NCBI GenBank assembly: GCA_023935145.1
Contig: CM043699.1
Span: forward strand, 58,420,638-58,484,637
Reading direction: 5' to 3'
DNA length: 64,000 bases
DNA from: Bretschneidera sinensis
Taxonomy: Eukaryota > Streptophyta > Magnoliopsida > Brassicales > Akaniaceae
Shown one piece after another: positions 10,936 through 22,689 of this stretch (positions within the stretch are counted from its first letter, which is position 1; each line of letters starts with the position of its first letter). Both the position numbers and the translations under genes were made by a program. A model generated the notes under the pieces. That model made no database searches, was not told the origin of the DNA, and was given only the letters and a program-made list of their open reading frames with translations.

Positions 10936-12925
10936 TGTAATACCCGTACTGGTAAAGTAAGGGTAAAGAGGTAATTTAATAAATATGACATGGAATTAAA
11001 ATAAAGTCTATGTGAAAGGTTTATTAGTATTTGAATAAAGCAAATTAAAGAAAGAAAAAAAAAGTTTTCTAAAAAAAAAAAAAGTGAACAATAAAACGTG
11101 ACAGTAGGTGGCAGCACCTACTGCCAAGTGAAATGGGTGTTTTACAAGTAGCAAAACGTGTAAGCCTTAGGGGCAGTGAGCTGCCAAGTTAAGTGTTTTT
11201 TTTGCCAAGTGCAAAGTTGAAGGCTTGCATGCCTTCCACCTTGCAATTAGGTGGCAGCTTGTGAGTTTTCAAAACAAATGTGAGCTGTCGAAATTTTTAT
11301 GGCAGCAAGCATATATATACACCCTTACATATAAACATACATATACTTAACATATTTCGTTTAGTTTTCTTCAAATCACTCGTTTTCTTTAAATACTTTG
11401 GGACTCAAAGAAATGTGGAAATAGCAAAATTTTGAAGGGATTTATGGTGGAATTTTATAGAGAGCTACTAGAAGCTATCGGAAAAATATAAGGTAATAAC
11501 GCAATATTTATTTTTGAATTTTTAGCATTCATGAAATTTCCCGAAAGTCAAAGCGGAAATTTTCAAAGGGTGTGGTTTATGAAGAATTTAAGAAATAATT
11601 AGAAATTTAATACAAATATTATGTCGGGTGTTGACGAACAGTGACCAGAGGAAATTCCTGAGAGAAACAGGAAGGGCAAGGAAGTGATCCACGGGTAGCT
11701 TTAAGTGCTACGTGGTGAGTTGAATTTACTTTAAGTAATCTAAATAAAAATCATATATTTAGTAATAATATTAAAATTCATTATTAGCTTATGTTGGGTG
11801 GTAGATAAAAATTAAATTGCTATGTAGGATATAAATATTGGACACGTAGAAAATTAGTATGTGAAAAAAAATATTATTAGAATAATGAGTTGACTTACAA
11901 ATGATGGTGATAAAGAGATTTTGACTAGTTGGTGAATAAATTGATGTGATATATGAGGAGAAAAAAATTGAAATTTATTAAGCAGAAAGTTGAGGAAAGA
12001 CTGGAAAGTTGATTTAAATATTTTGAATTCATGTGGTGTTTATATTACTGTTCATATGCATATTTCGTATTGTTGTTAATGTGCATATGCATTTAATAAT
12101 ATAACCAAAAGAACCGGGAAGGGGTCGGTCTAATGGAACAACCGTGACAGCCGATATATGCTGGAAATAAAAGGGACACCATGACAGCCGGTATATGCTG
12201 GAAATAAATTCCGTGACAGTCGAGATAAGCTGTAAAGAACCGGGAAGGGGCCGGTCTAAGATAATAATAACCTATCGACAGGTGGGAAGACATTCCCATC
12301 ATATGCATTCATGCATTGCATCTGTTTTAATTATTTCTTGCAGTATTGAAATGCTGATGTGTGGTATATTATTGTGAAATTATTTATAGATGGGTGAGTC
12401 TCCCCGGGGAAAGACAGTCACAGTGAAAAAAAGAGAAAAAGACATAGAAATATGATAATATGGTGATTATTTAAATGTTAGACATTATGCTATTATCTAG
12501 TTATAAGAGAAATAAATGATTAAATATTAAAGGGCTATTTATGAAATTGAAATACTTTTAGTAAATTTAATTCACTGAGCTTATGAATCTCATCGCTCAT
12601 TGTACAATGATTTCAGGTAGTAGACAAGACAAGTAGTCTGGTGGGTCAAAAGTCAGACGGATTCGTTTTCTATAAGTCACGTACGTGTCAATATCCTCAA
12701 ACTAGTGAGAAAATGAAATAAATATTTGTAAATATTCATGCATCTTACGTTGTATAATCTATGTAAGTGAATATTAGATTTATGTACCTCTCCTGTTGGG
12801 GATTGAGGATTAAAATAAAAATTTCTGTTAATATTATTTTATTGTTGCATATATGTGTCGTGCTGGGATTCTCAAAATGTGCTGACACCTTCTCGACGGT
12901 GGTCAACCTGGGATGCGTCGTTACA
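10936..12925 (+). repeat. 5' LTR of element I
   Basis: 1990 bp, beginning TGTAATACCCGTACTGG. It is collinear with 17650-19628, with scattered substitutions and small indels. It includes a TATATATA-type run near 11312-11325 that could serve as TATA box. Near 12110-12250 are CCGGGAAGGGGTCGG-like segments, the counterpart of the unit expanded as the 36-bp minisatellite in LTRs A and B. Confidence 0.9.
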
Positions 12926-12929
12926 ATTT

Positions 12930-12941
12930 TGGTATCAGAGC
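12930..12941 (+). promoter_or_regulatory. Primer-binding site of element I (initiator tRNA-Met)
   Basis: TGGTATCAGAGC, perfect for the 3' end of plant initiator tRNA-Met, begins 4 bp after the 5' LTR. Confidence 0.9.
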
Positions 12942-12999
12942 ATTAGGTTTTAAGATTCTGTAGACTGCATGAGAACTTAAAAAGTGGAAGATCTAATAA

Positions 13000-14240
13000 A
13001 TTATATTTTAAGGAACAGTTTGAGGATGATACGTGGTCACGCTGGAGCTAGAGTTAGAATTATTGATTTGAGAGGGCATGGTAGGGCCCAATAATTTTTG
13101 ATAAGTCGAGGTTGAGTTTGTATATGTTGTTCCTAGAAGTGAATGTGTTAATAGTATGATCGATATTGGTAATAGAATTGATATTAGTAAAGGTATGAGA
13201 GAATTTGAAGTTGAAAGAGGTGGGCTAAGATAAGCTCTTACACATGCTCTTGAGAAAATGAATGTAACAGATGATAGAACTGATAGCTTATAGCATAGAC
13301 TTGATGAACAGGCTAGAGTAGGGCCTGAGGTTGTTGTAAATCCAGTAATGGTAGATCCTCAAAGGTGAAAAAGTGAGTTTATGTATGAGATACATAGGGA
13401 TTATTTTAAGTTGAATGCTTTGTTGTTTAAAGGATCTATGAATCCTTATAAGCCTGAGTTTTGGGAAAAACATGTAGATAAAATTATTTGGTAGTTTTAT
13501 CAGTAACTGACAGGTAGATGATTGCCTTTGCTTCGTTTGAGTTAGAAGGAGAAGCTTTAGAATGATGAGAGGATATTCTTCATAGGGTAAGCGCAGATGT
13601 TGATAGACCTGTAACCTGGAATAGGTTTAAGGAGATTTTCCTTGATAAATACTTTCTTTAGACTTTTAGAGCCCAACAAGATAGAGATTTTATTTATTTG
13701 AGGCAAATGGGTTGACTATGACTCAGTATGATAAGAAATTGTGGTTTTGACGAGGTTTGTGTCGAAAATGGTAGACCTAGAGGAGAAAAAATATAAGAGG
13801 TTCATAGATGAACTATGTTTTAAGATTTAATCAAAACTATCTTGTATAAGGCATATGAATTATGTCAGATTTGTGGATATAGCACTTCAGATTGAGAAGG
13901 ATGGGATAAAATTTAGAGGAATGAGATATTGGCAGAAAAAGTCTATATTTGAGAAACCCAGAGATGGTACTAGTATGAGTATGCAGGAAGGGAGACCACC
14001 CAGAGGAGCCATTCCTTGTCACAGGGAACTGAATTACAGAGTCAGAGGCAAGCAGGATCTGTTACTTCTGTAGCTTAGAATACTATCGGTGGGACCCTTA
14101 GATTTGGGAGACAGGTTATGAGAATTGTGAGTCATGACAGAAAAAGTAAGCATGCCACCAAGGAGAAGTGGTAATTTGGTGTATGATTGAGAGATAGAAG
14201 CTTTCATAGATATATTCAGATAAGACATTTATTCCATAAT
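13000..14240 (+). pseudogene. gag remnant of element I
   Basis: No long frame survives. Short stretches fit a gypsy gag, such as FLDKYFL followed by FRAQQDRDFIYLRQM around 13640-13710 (the F..KYFP/R..K...F..L pattern of the gag core) and MRYWQKKSIFEKPRDG near 13920. I see no intact zinc knuckle. Position between PBS and protease supports the assignment. Confidence 0.6.
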
Positions 14241-14269
14241 TGTTCTAATTTGAGGTGCTTGGTATATAG

Positions 14270-16140
14270 AAAATGTGGACATGGCAATGTTGGATGATCT
14301 TGGTGCAACCCATTCTTTGGCATCCAGTATTCATATGAAGTCTATTGAAGTATGTATTAATCCTTTAATGCAAAAATATTTCTATTAAAGTTTCCACTGG
14401 AGATAGAGAGATAATCATAAATGTTTATAAGGGTTGTGTGATTCGTATCAATGATAGAGAATCAGAAGCTAATTTATTATCTTTGAATATGATATAATTT
14501 CATTTAATTTAGAGAATGAATGAGTTGTCAATGTATTATACTTAGGTTGATTGTTCCAGAAGGATGACAGTATTCAAGGTATGGACATGAAGAGTTTAAC
14601 TTTCAAGGAAAACATAAGATACTCTCGAACTATCTTATTTTACTCTGACCACTAGGAGATGGTTGAAGAAGGGTTGTGAGGAGTATTTGGCATACATAAT
14701 GGATTCTAGAAAGAAAAATAGGAAGTTAGAATAAATCTTAGTTGTGAAAGATTATTCTAATGTAATTCCTAATGAGTTATCTAAGTTGCTTTCAAGTAGG
14801 TAGATTTGATTCTCTATTGATGTGATACAAGGATCATCACATATAGGTAATAGCACCCTATATAATGACGTTAGCTGAATTGAGAGAGTTGATCGTACCA
14901 TTTTAAAATTTTTTTTGATAAACAATATATCGGATCTAATGTATTTGGGTAGCCCTATGTTGTTCGTGAAGAAGGAAGATGGAACGATAAGAGTGTGTAT
15001 AGACTACAGATAATTGAATAAGAACAAATACCTTCTTCTCAGAATAAATAAATTATTTGAGCAGTGCAAGGAGTGAGAGTGTTTTCTAAGATAAACCTAA
15101 CATCAGGTTATCACCATTTGAGGATAGAGAAGGGAGACATGTCTAAGACTGTTTTTAGGACACGTTATGGTTATAAGTTTTTGTGATGTCATATGGATTA
15201 ACTAATGTTCCAGAAACATTCATGGACTAAAGAAAATGAGTGTTCAAGCTATATCTTAACAAGTTTATGGTTGTATTTGACTTTTTGATATATTCTAAAA
15301 AGGAAAACTAACAGATGAAACACTAGACAGTGTGTTGGAGATTTTGAGGAAAGAGAAATTATATGCGAAGTTCTCAAAGTGTGAGTTGTGGTTGAGAAAA
15401 ATATCTTCTTGGGGCACGTTGTGTCTGGAAATGGTATGACAATTGATCCACAAAATATAGAGATAATGTTGAGTTGGGAGAGACTAACTAATGTGACTGA
15501 GATCCGAATTTTCTTAGGTTTAGCTGGCTGTTATAGAAGACTCTTTTAAAAAATTTCTATTATTAAATTACTGTTGAATAGACTGACTAGGAATGAGGTG
15601 AGAGTTGTATGGTGAGGGAATTGTGAGAAAAATTTCCAATTACTAAAGAAAAAATTGATTACAGCTCCAGTATTGGTGCTTCCTTCTGGTGATGAAGGAT
15701 TGGTGGTGTATAGTAATGCATCCCATTAAGAGTTGGGATGCGTGTTAATACAACACGAGAAGGTAATGGTATGTGCTTTTAGGCAATTGAGAAATCATGA
15801 GAGAAATTACCCTACACGTGATTTAGAGTTAGCTGCCATAGTTTTGCTTTATAGATTTGTGAGAAATCATCTGTATGGAATTACTTGTGAAACATTTACT
15901 TATCACAATAGTTTGACATACTTACCTACCTATAGAGAGTTGAATTTGAGACAGAGAAGGTATATGGAGTTGATTTGTGACTATGATTGTATAATTCACT
16001 ATCATCTAGAAAAGGCAAAGGTGGTAGTTGACGGATCGAGTAGAAAAGCTACAGGAAGATTAACTACTATTGAGAGTCGTGATGTGAAATTGACGATAGA
16101 TTTAAGAGAGATAAGAATGAAGTTGAATATCAGTGATAGA
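14270..16140 (+). pseudogene. Protease-RT-RNase H remnant of element I
   Basis: Protease: LDDLGATHSLASS near 14290, a D-x-G-A-T active-site pattern. RT: GSPMLFVKKEDGTIRVCIDYR near 14945, then [11 protein letters not shown] near 15110 and FRTRYGYKF near 15150; the catalytic YxDD region near 15270 is mutated. RNase H: APVLVLPSGDEGLVVYSNAS near 15665, then an open piece (15733-16143) with RNYPTRDLELAAIV and a LRQRRYMELICDYD block. The order is that of a gypsy polyprotein. Stops and frameshifts throughout exclude function. Confidence 0.8.
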
Positions 16141-16189
16141 TGATCATGGTCAGCAAATATTGTTGTATAGTCATCCATAATAAAATGCT

Positions 16190-17600
16190 TATTAGAAATG
16201 CAAGGTAGAGATGAAGAGATAGAGAAGATTGAGCAGGAAGTGTGTAGTAGAAAGCAACATGAGTTCAAAATTAAAATGATGATATTTTGGTATTGGGACA
16301 TAGGATTTGTGATCCCAATGATGCGGAATTAAGAAAAAGATATGGAATGAAGCACCTGATGATGTATATTCGATGCAACCGAGTAACAATAAGATGTACA
16401 TAGGATTGAGATAGCATTACTGGTGGTTAGAATTAAAGAGAGATGTAGCTTAATATAATTCTAGATGTTTGGTTTATCAGCGAGTGAAGTTAGAAAACAA
16501 ACATTTGGGAGGTTTACTATAGTCTCTTCCTACGCCAGAATGACCATAGAAAAATGGAAGTATGGATTTTGTTTATGGATTTTTCCATCACTAGAAAGGT
16601 CACAATATAGGGTAAGTGATAGTAGATAGATTTTTAAGCCATTTCAATTTCTTCCAATTAAAACTAATTGCAGTCCTAAAAAGGTGGTTGACCAGTATGT
16701 AGCTAAGATTGTGAGTTTGTATGGAGTACTATTGAGCGTAGCGTCAAATAGAGATGCTATAGTTACATATTGGTTTTGGAGAGGTTTTCAGAAAGCTACG
16801 GGTATGCAGTTACAATTTAGTACAACTCTCCATTTTCAAACAAATGAGCAGACAGAAAAAATTATTAAAATACTAGAAGATATATTGAGAGCAAATGTTA
16901 GGAGTTTTCAGTAAGTTGGAATGCCTACTTGTCATTGATCAAATTCTTTTTATAATAATCAACATCAAACTAGGATGAGGATGGCACCCTTCGAGGTTTT
17001 ATATGGTAGAAGGTGTAGAACTCCAGTATGCTAGGAAGAAGTTGGAGAGAGAAAGATGTATAGCCCAGAAATGATAGATTTGACTACTGAAAGGATTAAA
17101 TTGGTTTGGGAGAACCTCAGAGTAGTTCGGAACAGACATAAAGGATATGCTAATAGAAGGAGACGACCTCTCGAGTTCCAAGTTGGTGATTGGGTATTTT
17201 TGAAAATATCTCCATGAAAGGGTGTGTTGACGTTTAAAAAGAATGAAAAGTTGAGCCCGAGATTGTGGGGCCATACAAGGTGATCAAAAGAATTGGACCA
17301 GTAGTGTATCGTTGAATTTGCCTCCAGAATTAAAGCAATTCCATAATGTGTTTCATGTGTCACTGCTGAGAAAGTACTTACATGATGAATCCCATTGTGT
17401 CTCGAATCAGGCAATAGAAATTCAAGAAGATTTGATTTTTGTGTTACTACCAGTCAGAATCCTAAATAGAAAGGAACATGTCGTGCGCAATAAAGTCATT
17501 TCTTTGATTCAAGTATTATGGAGAAATAAAGATGTCGAAGAAGTCACATGGGAACATGAAGCAAGAATGAGGAAAGATTATCCCCAACTCTTTTCTTGAT
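16190..17600 (+). pseudogene. Integrase and C-terminal (chromodomain-like) remnant of element I
   Basis: Around 16680-16914 an open piece reads KIVSLYGVLLSVASNRD and then HFQTNEQTEKIIKILEDILR, the second aspartate region and the region of the catalytic glutamate of a retroviral-type integrase. Near 16976-17020 follows RMAPFEVLYGRR, a conserved segment after the core. At 17312-17599, PPELKQFHNVFHVSLLRKYL and VLWRNKDVEEVTWEHE fit the chromovirus C-terminus. The zinc-binding N-terminal part before 16500 is badly decayed. Confidence 0.8.
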
Positions 17601-17649
17601 TTTAGATAAGGAAATTTCGGGGACGAAATTTTTGTAAAGTGGGTTGAAT

Positions 17650-19628
17650 TGTAATACCCGAATCGGTAAAGTAAGGATAAAGAAGTAATTTAATAAATAT
17701 GACATGAAATTAAAATAAAGTCTATGTGAAAGGTTTATTAGTATTTGAATAAAGCAAATTAAAGAAATAAAAAAAAAGTTTTCCAAAAAAAAAAAAATAG
17801 TGAACAGAAAAAGGTGGCAGCACCTGCTGCCAAGTGAAATGGGTGTTTTACAAGTAGCAAAACGTGTAAGCCTTAGGGGAAGTGAGCTGCCAAGTTAAGT
17901 GTATTTTGCCAAGTACAAAGTTGAAGGCTCGCATGCCTTCCACCTTGCAATTAGGTGGCAGCTTGTGAGTTTTCAAAACAAATGTGAGTTGCCGAGATTT
18001 TTATGGCAGCAAGTATACATAAACACTCTTACATATAAACATACATACACTTAACATATTTCGCTTAGTTTTCTTCAAATCGCTTGTTTTCTTTAAACAC
18101 TTGGGAACTAAAAAAAAGTGAAAATAGCACAATTTTGAAGGAATTTACGGTAGAATTTTATAGAGAGCTACTAGAAGCTATCGGAAAAATAGAAAATAAT
18201 AACGTAATATTTATTTTTGAATTTTTAGCATTCATGAAATTTCCTGAAAGTCAAAGTGGGAATTTTCAAAGGGTGTGGTTTATGAAGAATTTAAGAAATA
18301 ATTAGAAATTTAATACAAATATTATGTCAGGTGTTAACGAACAACGACTGGAGGAAATTCCTGAGAGGAACAGGAAGGGCAAGGAAGTGATCCACAAGTA
18401 GTTTTAAGTGCTACGCGGTGAGTTGAATTTACTTTAAGTAATCTAAGTAAAAATCATATATTTAGTGATAATATTAAAATTCATTATTAGCTTATGCTGG
18501 GTGGTAGATAAAAATTAAATTGATATGTAGGATATGAATATTGGACACATAGAAAATTAGTATGTGAAAAGAATATTATTAGAATAATGAGTTGACTTAC
18601 TAATGATGGTGATAAAGAGATTTGGACTAGTTAGTGAATAAATTGATGTGATATATAAGAAGAAGAAAAATTGAAATTTATTAAGTAGAAAGTTGAGGAA
18701 AGACCGGAAAGTTGATTTAAATATTTTGAATTCATGTGGTGTTTATATTACTGTTCATATGCATATTTTATATTGTTGTTCATGTGCATATGCATTTAAT
18801 AATATAACCGAAAGAACTGGAAAAAGGCCGGTCTAATGGAACAACCGTGATAGCTAGTATATGCTGGAAATAAAAGGGACACCATGACAGCTGGTATAGG
18901 CTGGAAATAAATTCCATGACAGCCGGGATAAGCTGTAAAAAATCGGGAAGGGGCCCGTCTAAGATAATAATAACATGTCGACAGGTGGGAAGACGTTTTC
19001 ATCATATGCATTCCAGCATTGCATCTGTTTTAATATTTGCTTGCATAATTGAAATGCTGATGTGTGGTATATTATTGTGAAATTATTTATAGATGGGTGA
19101 GTCTCCCCGGGGAAAGACAGTCACAGTGAGAAAAAGAGAAAAAGACATAGAAATATGATAATATGATGACTATTTAAATGTTAGACATTATGCTATTATC
19201 CAGTTATAGGAGAAATAAATGATTAAATATTAAAGGGCTATTTATGAAATTTGAATACTTTTAGTAAATTTAATTTACTGAGCTTGTGAATCTCATCTCT
19301 AATTGTACAATGATTTCAGGTAGCAGACAGGACAAGTAGTCTGGTGGGTCAAAAGTCAGACGGATTCGTTTTCTATAAGTCACGTACGTGTCAATATCCT
19401 CAAACTAGTGAGAAAATGAAATAAATATTTGTAAATATTCATGCATCTTACGTTGTATAATATATGTAAGTGAATATTAGATTTATGTACCTCCCCTGTT
19501 GGGGGTTGAAGATTAAAATAAAAATTTCTGTTAGTATTATTTTATTGTTGCATATATGTATCGTGTTGGGATTCTCAAAATGTGATGACACCGTCTCAGG
19601 GGTGGCCAACCCGGGATAAGTCATTACA
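17650..19628 (+). repeat. 3' LTR of element I
   Basis: 1979 bp, beginning TGTAATACCCGAATCGG and ending CATTACA. The divergence from the 5' LTR is visible throughout, so the insertion is not recent. The short purine-rich stretch just before it (AAAGTGGGTTGAAT) is the best candidate polypurine tract. Confidence 0.9.
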
Positions 19629-19633
19629 CTTTC

Positions 19634-19870
19634 CGGTTCTTTTATTTTCATTTAGACCGGATGCCTTCTCGGTTCTTTTATGTTCATTTAGACCGGCTGC
19701 CTTCCCATTTCTTTTATTTCCATTTAGACCGGCTGCCTTCCCAATTCTTTTATTTTCATTTAGACTGGCTGCCTTCTCGGTTCTTTTATTTTCATTTAGA
19801 CCGGCTGCCTTCTCAGTTCTTTTATTGTCATTTAGATCGGTTGCCTTCCCGGTTCTTTTTATTTCATTCA
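19634..19870. repeat. 36-bp minisatellite of LTR B
   Basis: Six to seven copies of the same unit as in LTR A (GACCGGCTGCCTTCCCGG, then TTCTTTTATTTTCATTTA). The array continues the truncated unit seen at 4021-4035 and 10926-10935, so both nested insertions hit this array. The ORFs on both strands (twelve-residue repeats) are repeat artefacts. Confidence 0.85.
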
Positions 19871-20973
19871 TATGAACAATAATATGAAATATGCATATAA
19901 ACAATAACATAAAAACAAGCATACATTCAAGCATTCAATTTAGCTACTAACTCTTTCTCAAAACTATTATTTTTATCATATTCATTAAATTATCTCCTCA
20001 TATATCATATCAAATTATCAATCATAGCTTGTCAAGAATTTCATTTATCCTTTCATTATATATTTAATCAACTCATTATTTCAATAATATTACTTTTCAT
20101 ATAATAAAATTTTAACATACCAATTATTCCTATAATATCAATCAACTAACTTTCATATATCATCCAATCATAGTTCAATAATTAATTCAAATATCACCAC
20201 TTTTTATTTTATATTTATCAATATTACTAAAAGTAAATCTAACTCACTACGCAACACATAAAGCTACCCATGAATCACCTCCTTGCCTTTTCTGCTATTT
20301 TCAGCAATTTCGTTTGATTGCTGATCGTCAACACCTTAAATAATATTTATATTAAAATTTATAATTTATTCTTCGATTATTCCATAATTCATACCCTTTA
20401 ATTTCTACATCAAATTCAGGGTAATTTCATGTATGCATAATTTCAAAAATAAAATTCACATTATTACCTTTTGTTTTTCCTTAAAGCTTCCCTCGAATCG
20501 TTTAAAAATACTCATGTAAACTTTTTCAAAATTTCAATCTTTCAACATTTCTTTAAGTCCCTAAGTGTTTAAAGAAAGAGAGTAATTTGAATTAAAGAAA
20601 GAAGGAAACCAAATAGGATTTGGTAGGAAAATAAAACAAAACAAAAATTTAATTTCTTATACAAAAACCCACCACCACTGTTCAACCTCTTTTTCTCATC
20701 TTTTTGCTGTCTCACATGAGAGGTTTGCATGTCTTGGAGCCAGCACCTAGACATCCAGGTGTTGGCCCATTTTTTTTTTCCTTCTTTGCAACCGTGCTAC
20801 ACCTGGATATTTTTTTTCTTTACTATCGTGCTACATCTGGACTCTTTTTTTCAAAGAATTATTTTATTCAATAATAAATATTTCATATATATATATATAT
20901 AATTTTAATTCCATATAATATTTATCAAATTACTTTTTTACCCTTACTTTAAGAACACGGGTATTACAGTTAG

Positions 20974-22062
20974 CCCTCTTTCCAGATGACTGACAAATTC
21001 TAGCTCGAGCTTGTTCATCGAGCTTCCTCTTCTGGGTCTGCTTGCCACCTTCCGAGCAGCATTAAGCGCATCCATCACTACAAAAGGGAACAAAGCGTGA
21101 GTACAAGTGAAAAGAAAGAAAAAACAAGCAAAGTTAAAGAGTTCAGGCCTATCTCCTCATCAAAACCCTCAGGGAAGAGTCTGAGCTTGGCCAACTTAGA
21201 GTTCTTTTATATAAGCTCAACATCCATTTGCCTAGTTATCATCCTAGCCACTGTGTCCATCTCCCCTCTCAAAAGGTTTGGTTTCTTATTGGGCCTTACC
21301 ATATCCATATCCCATTTTAAAGGAAGGTTCAAATCCCTATCACTCTAAATAAAGAAAAAACTATTCTTTCATTGTTTGATAGAGGAGAGTGTCTTTTTCA
21401 ACAAGCCCTTCTTAGCTCTCGAGCTCAGCACCACCTAACCATACTCTTTGTGCTTACTGATTTGGAAAAGACTCTTGAAGATGCTCATGTTCATCACCCC
21501 CTCCACTTTTATGCACACATATATGAACGCCATCAGCAAGTGTACAGAGTTGGGCACCAGTTGACACAGGACTATGTTATAGTACCTAAGAAGAGTACAA
21601 ATAAAGGGATGGAGGAGACACCTAAACCTATATTTTAAGTGATGGGTATATACAAAAAGTTTGGCCTCATTCAGATCATCACAAGCATGGTCCCCAACCT
21701 CGACATTCCTAAGTACATACTCCTCGAGGATCCTATACTCGATCCTTAGCTACTCAAGCTCTTCCTCCTTCAGTTTATTTGGTGCAGAGTTTGCCCTAAA
21801 CAACAAATTGGGCCTCTTTTCCTCTCTCATTTTTCCTCAAAGCTTGCATAAAGCATGGTTACCCTCCGAATAGGTGGAAGAAGCTTCACGTCCCTCGTAA
21901 AGCACCATGGAGCAAGACTTAGTTAAGGTGTCATCCACCTCATTCTCTAGACTATTGCTACTCCGACTATTTTCATTACCCTCATTGCTACTCCTACTAT
22001 CGTTACTACTCTAATTCTTTTTATCACTACCTCTACTCTTACCACTACTATTATCAGAATAC
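20974..22062 (-). pseudogene. N-terminal part of a gypsy-type gag-like gene (PF04195-like), broken
   Basis: The minus-strand reading starts with a serine-rich acidic segment (MYSDNSSGKSRGSDKK at 22062). It continues through RIEYRILEEYVLRNVEVGD near 21740 and FRCLLHPFICTLLRYYNIV near 21630, followed by LVPNSVHLLMAFIYVCIKVE. The 'LHPF...LRYY.....QL.PN......F' pattern is that of plant 'putative gypsy type transposon' gag-like proteins as I know them. Later come WDMDMVRPNKKPNLLRGEMD and LRLFPEGFDEEI near 21180. Several stops break it. Its continuation is 3108-2452, across solo LTR B. Whether its parent was autonomous cannot be seen here. Confidence 0.55.
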
Positions 22063-22302
22063 ATGGGAGGAAAAGAAAGAAATCACCAATTAGGGACTCC
22101 AAAAAGGTTTGCTTCCTCAGGTTCTGAACACCTTATGAACATTGGGATCTTCGGGCTCTCTCAAACTCCGTGGACTCCAACAAACTCCGAAGACCTTAGA
22201 AACGAATCTCTGAGCTCTTCTAAAAGCTCCCAAACTTCGAAGGTTCTCAAATTCTCTCTTGCTTACAAATGAATGAAGTAAAAATAAAGGAAGGTTTCCT
22301 TT

Positions 22303-22317
22303 CCATTATATAAAGCC
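22303..22317 (-). promoter_or_regulatory. Candidate TATA box of the gag-like gene
   Basis: On the minus strand, GGCTTTATATAATGG lies about 245 bp upstream of the first ATG of the gag-like gene. No other strong TATA-like sequence is seen nearby. Confidence 0.35.
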
Positions 22318-22689
22318 CCTCGCAAAGGTAAACGATGAGGAGTAATCACCACAACTGTAATCAGCAATATCGAAACACCACATTTTTACTAACCCAAGAA
22401 AGGTTTTGTCTTTTCCAGAAATCGAGGACATCTGTTGCCATTCTGTGCATTGAAGATGACAGCTCGACGCACCCTTATTAAAGTCCAAGAAACATTCTAG
22501 AAAGCTACTAATGCGGCCAATGGGCCATGAAACTTGAACTCTGGGCCAATCAATAGGCTCCCAATTCAGAAATCTGGGCCCAGTTGGCAAAGCTCCAAAA
22601 ATTACAAAGTCATGGCCCACTAGAAGAAGGCCCATAAGGATCAAATAGGCAAAAAGCCCTTAGTTGAATCTATTTTACACCTCAAATGA
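22318..22689. other. No gene seen; upstream sequence of the gag-like gene
   Basis: Low-complexity-free sequence between the candidate TATA box and the minisatellite. It contains several GGGCC/GGCCC words (for example near 22510-22625) but no coding pattern that I recognise. It may be LTR or leader of the old gypsy-type element. Confidence 0.4.

Larger units (their letters stand above)
10936..19628 (+). mobile_element. Element I: degenerate chromovirus-like Ty3/gypsy retrotransposon
   Basis: LTRs 10936-12925 and 17650-19628 start TGTAATACCCG and end TTACA. The target duplication CTTCC (10931-10935) / CTTTC (19629-19633) differs at one base, and the host LTR sequence resumes as CGGTTC. The PBS for initiator tRNA-Met follows the 5' LTR. 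The internal 4.7 kb encodes gag, protease, RT, RNase H, integrase and a C-terminal domain in that order, with many stops. The terminal block matches the chromodomain-bearing tail typical of chromoviruses; the clade (Tekay-like or other) is not decided. Confidence 0.85.
3109..20968 (-). mobile_element. Solo LTR B, split by two later insertions
   Basis: The LTR pieces are 3109-4035, 10931-10935 and 19634-20968, about 2.27 kb together, closely matching LTR A. Perfect 5-bp duplications GTTAG flank it at 3104-3108 and 20969-20973. No PBS, PPT or internal region belongs to it: both flanks are halves of one gag-like gene. It is therefore the product of LTR-LTR recombination. Elements C and I sit inside it, next to each other, within its CTGCCTTCCCGG minisatellite. 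Confidence 0.85.

Noticed and set aside
19582..19934. Repeat proteins of 12-residue period on both strands in LTR B, and similar ORFs in LTR A
   Set aside because: They follow from a 36-bp minisatellite period and lie within LTRs; no start context or conserved domain.
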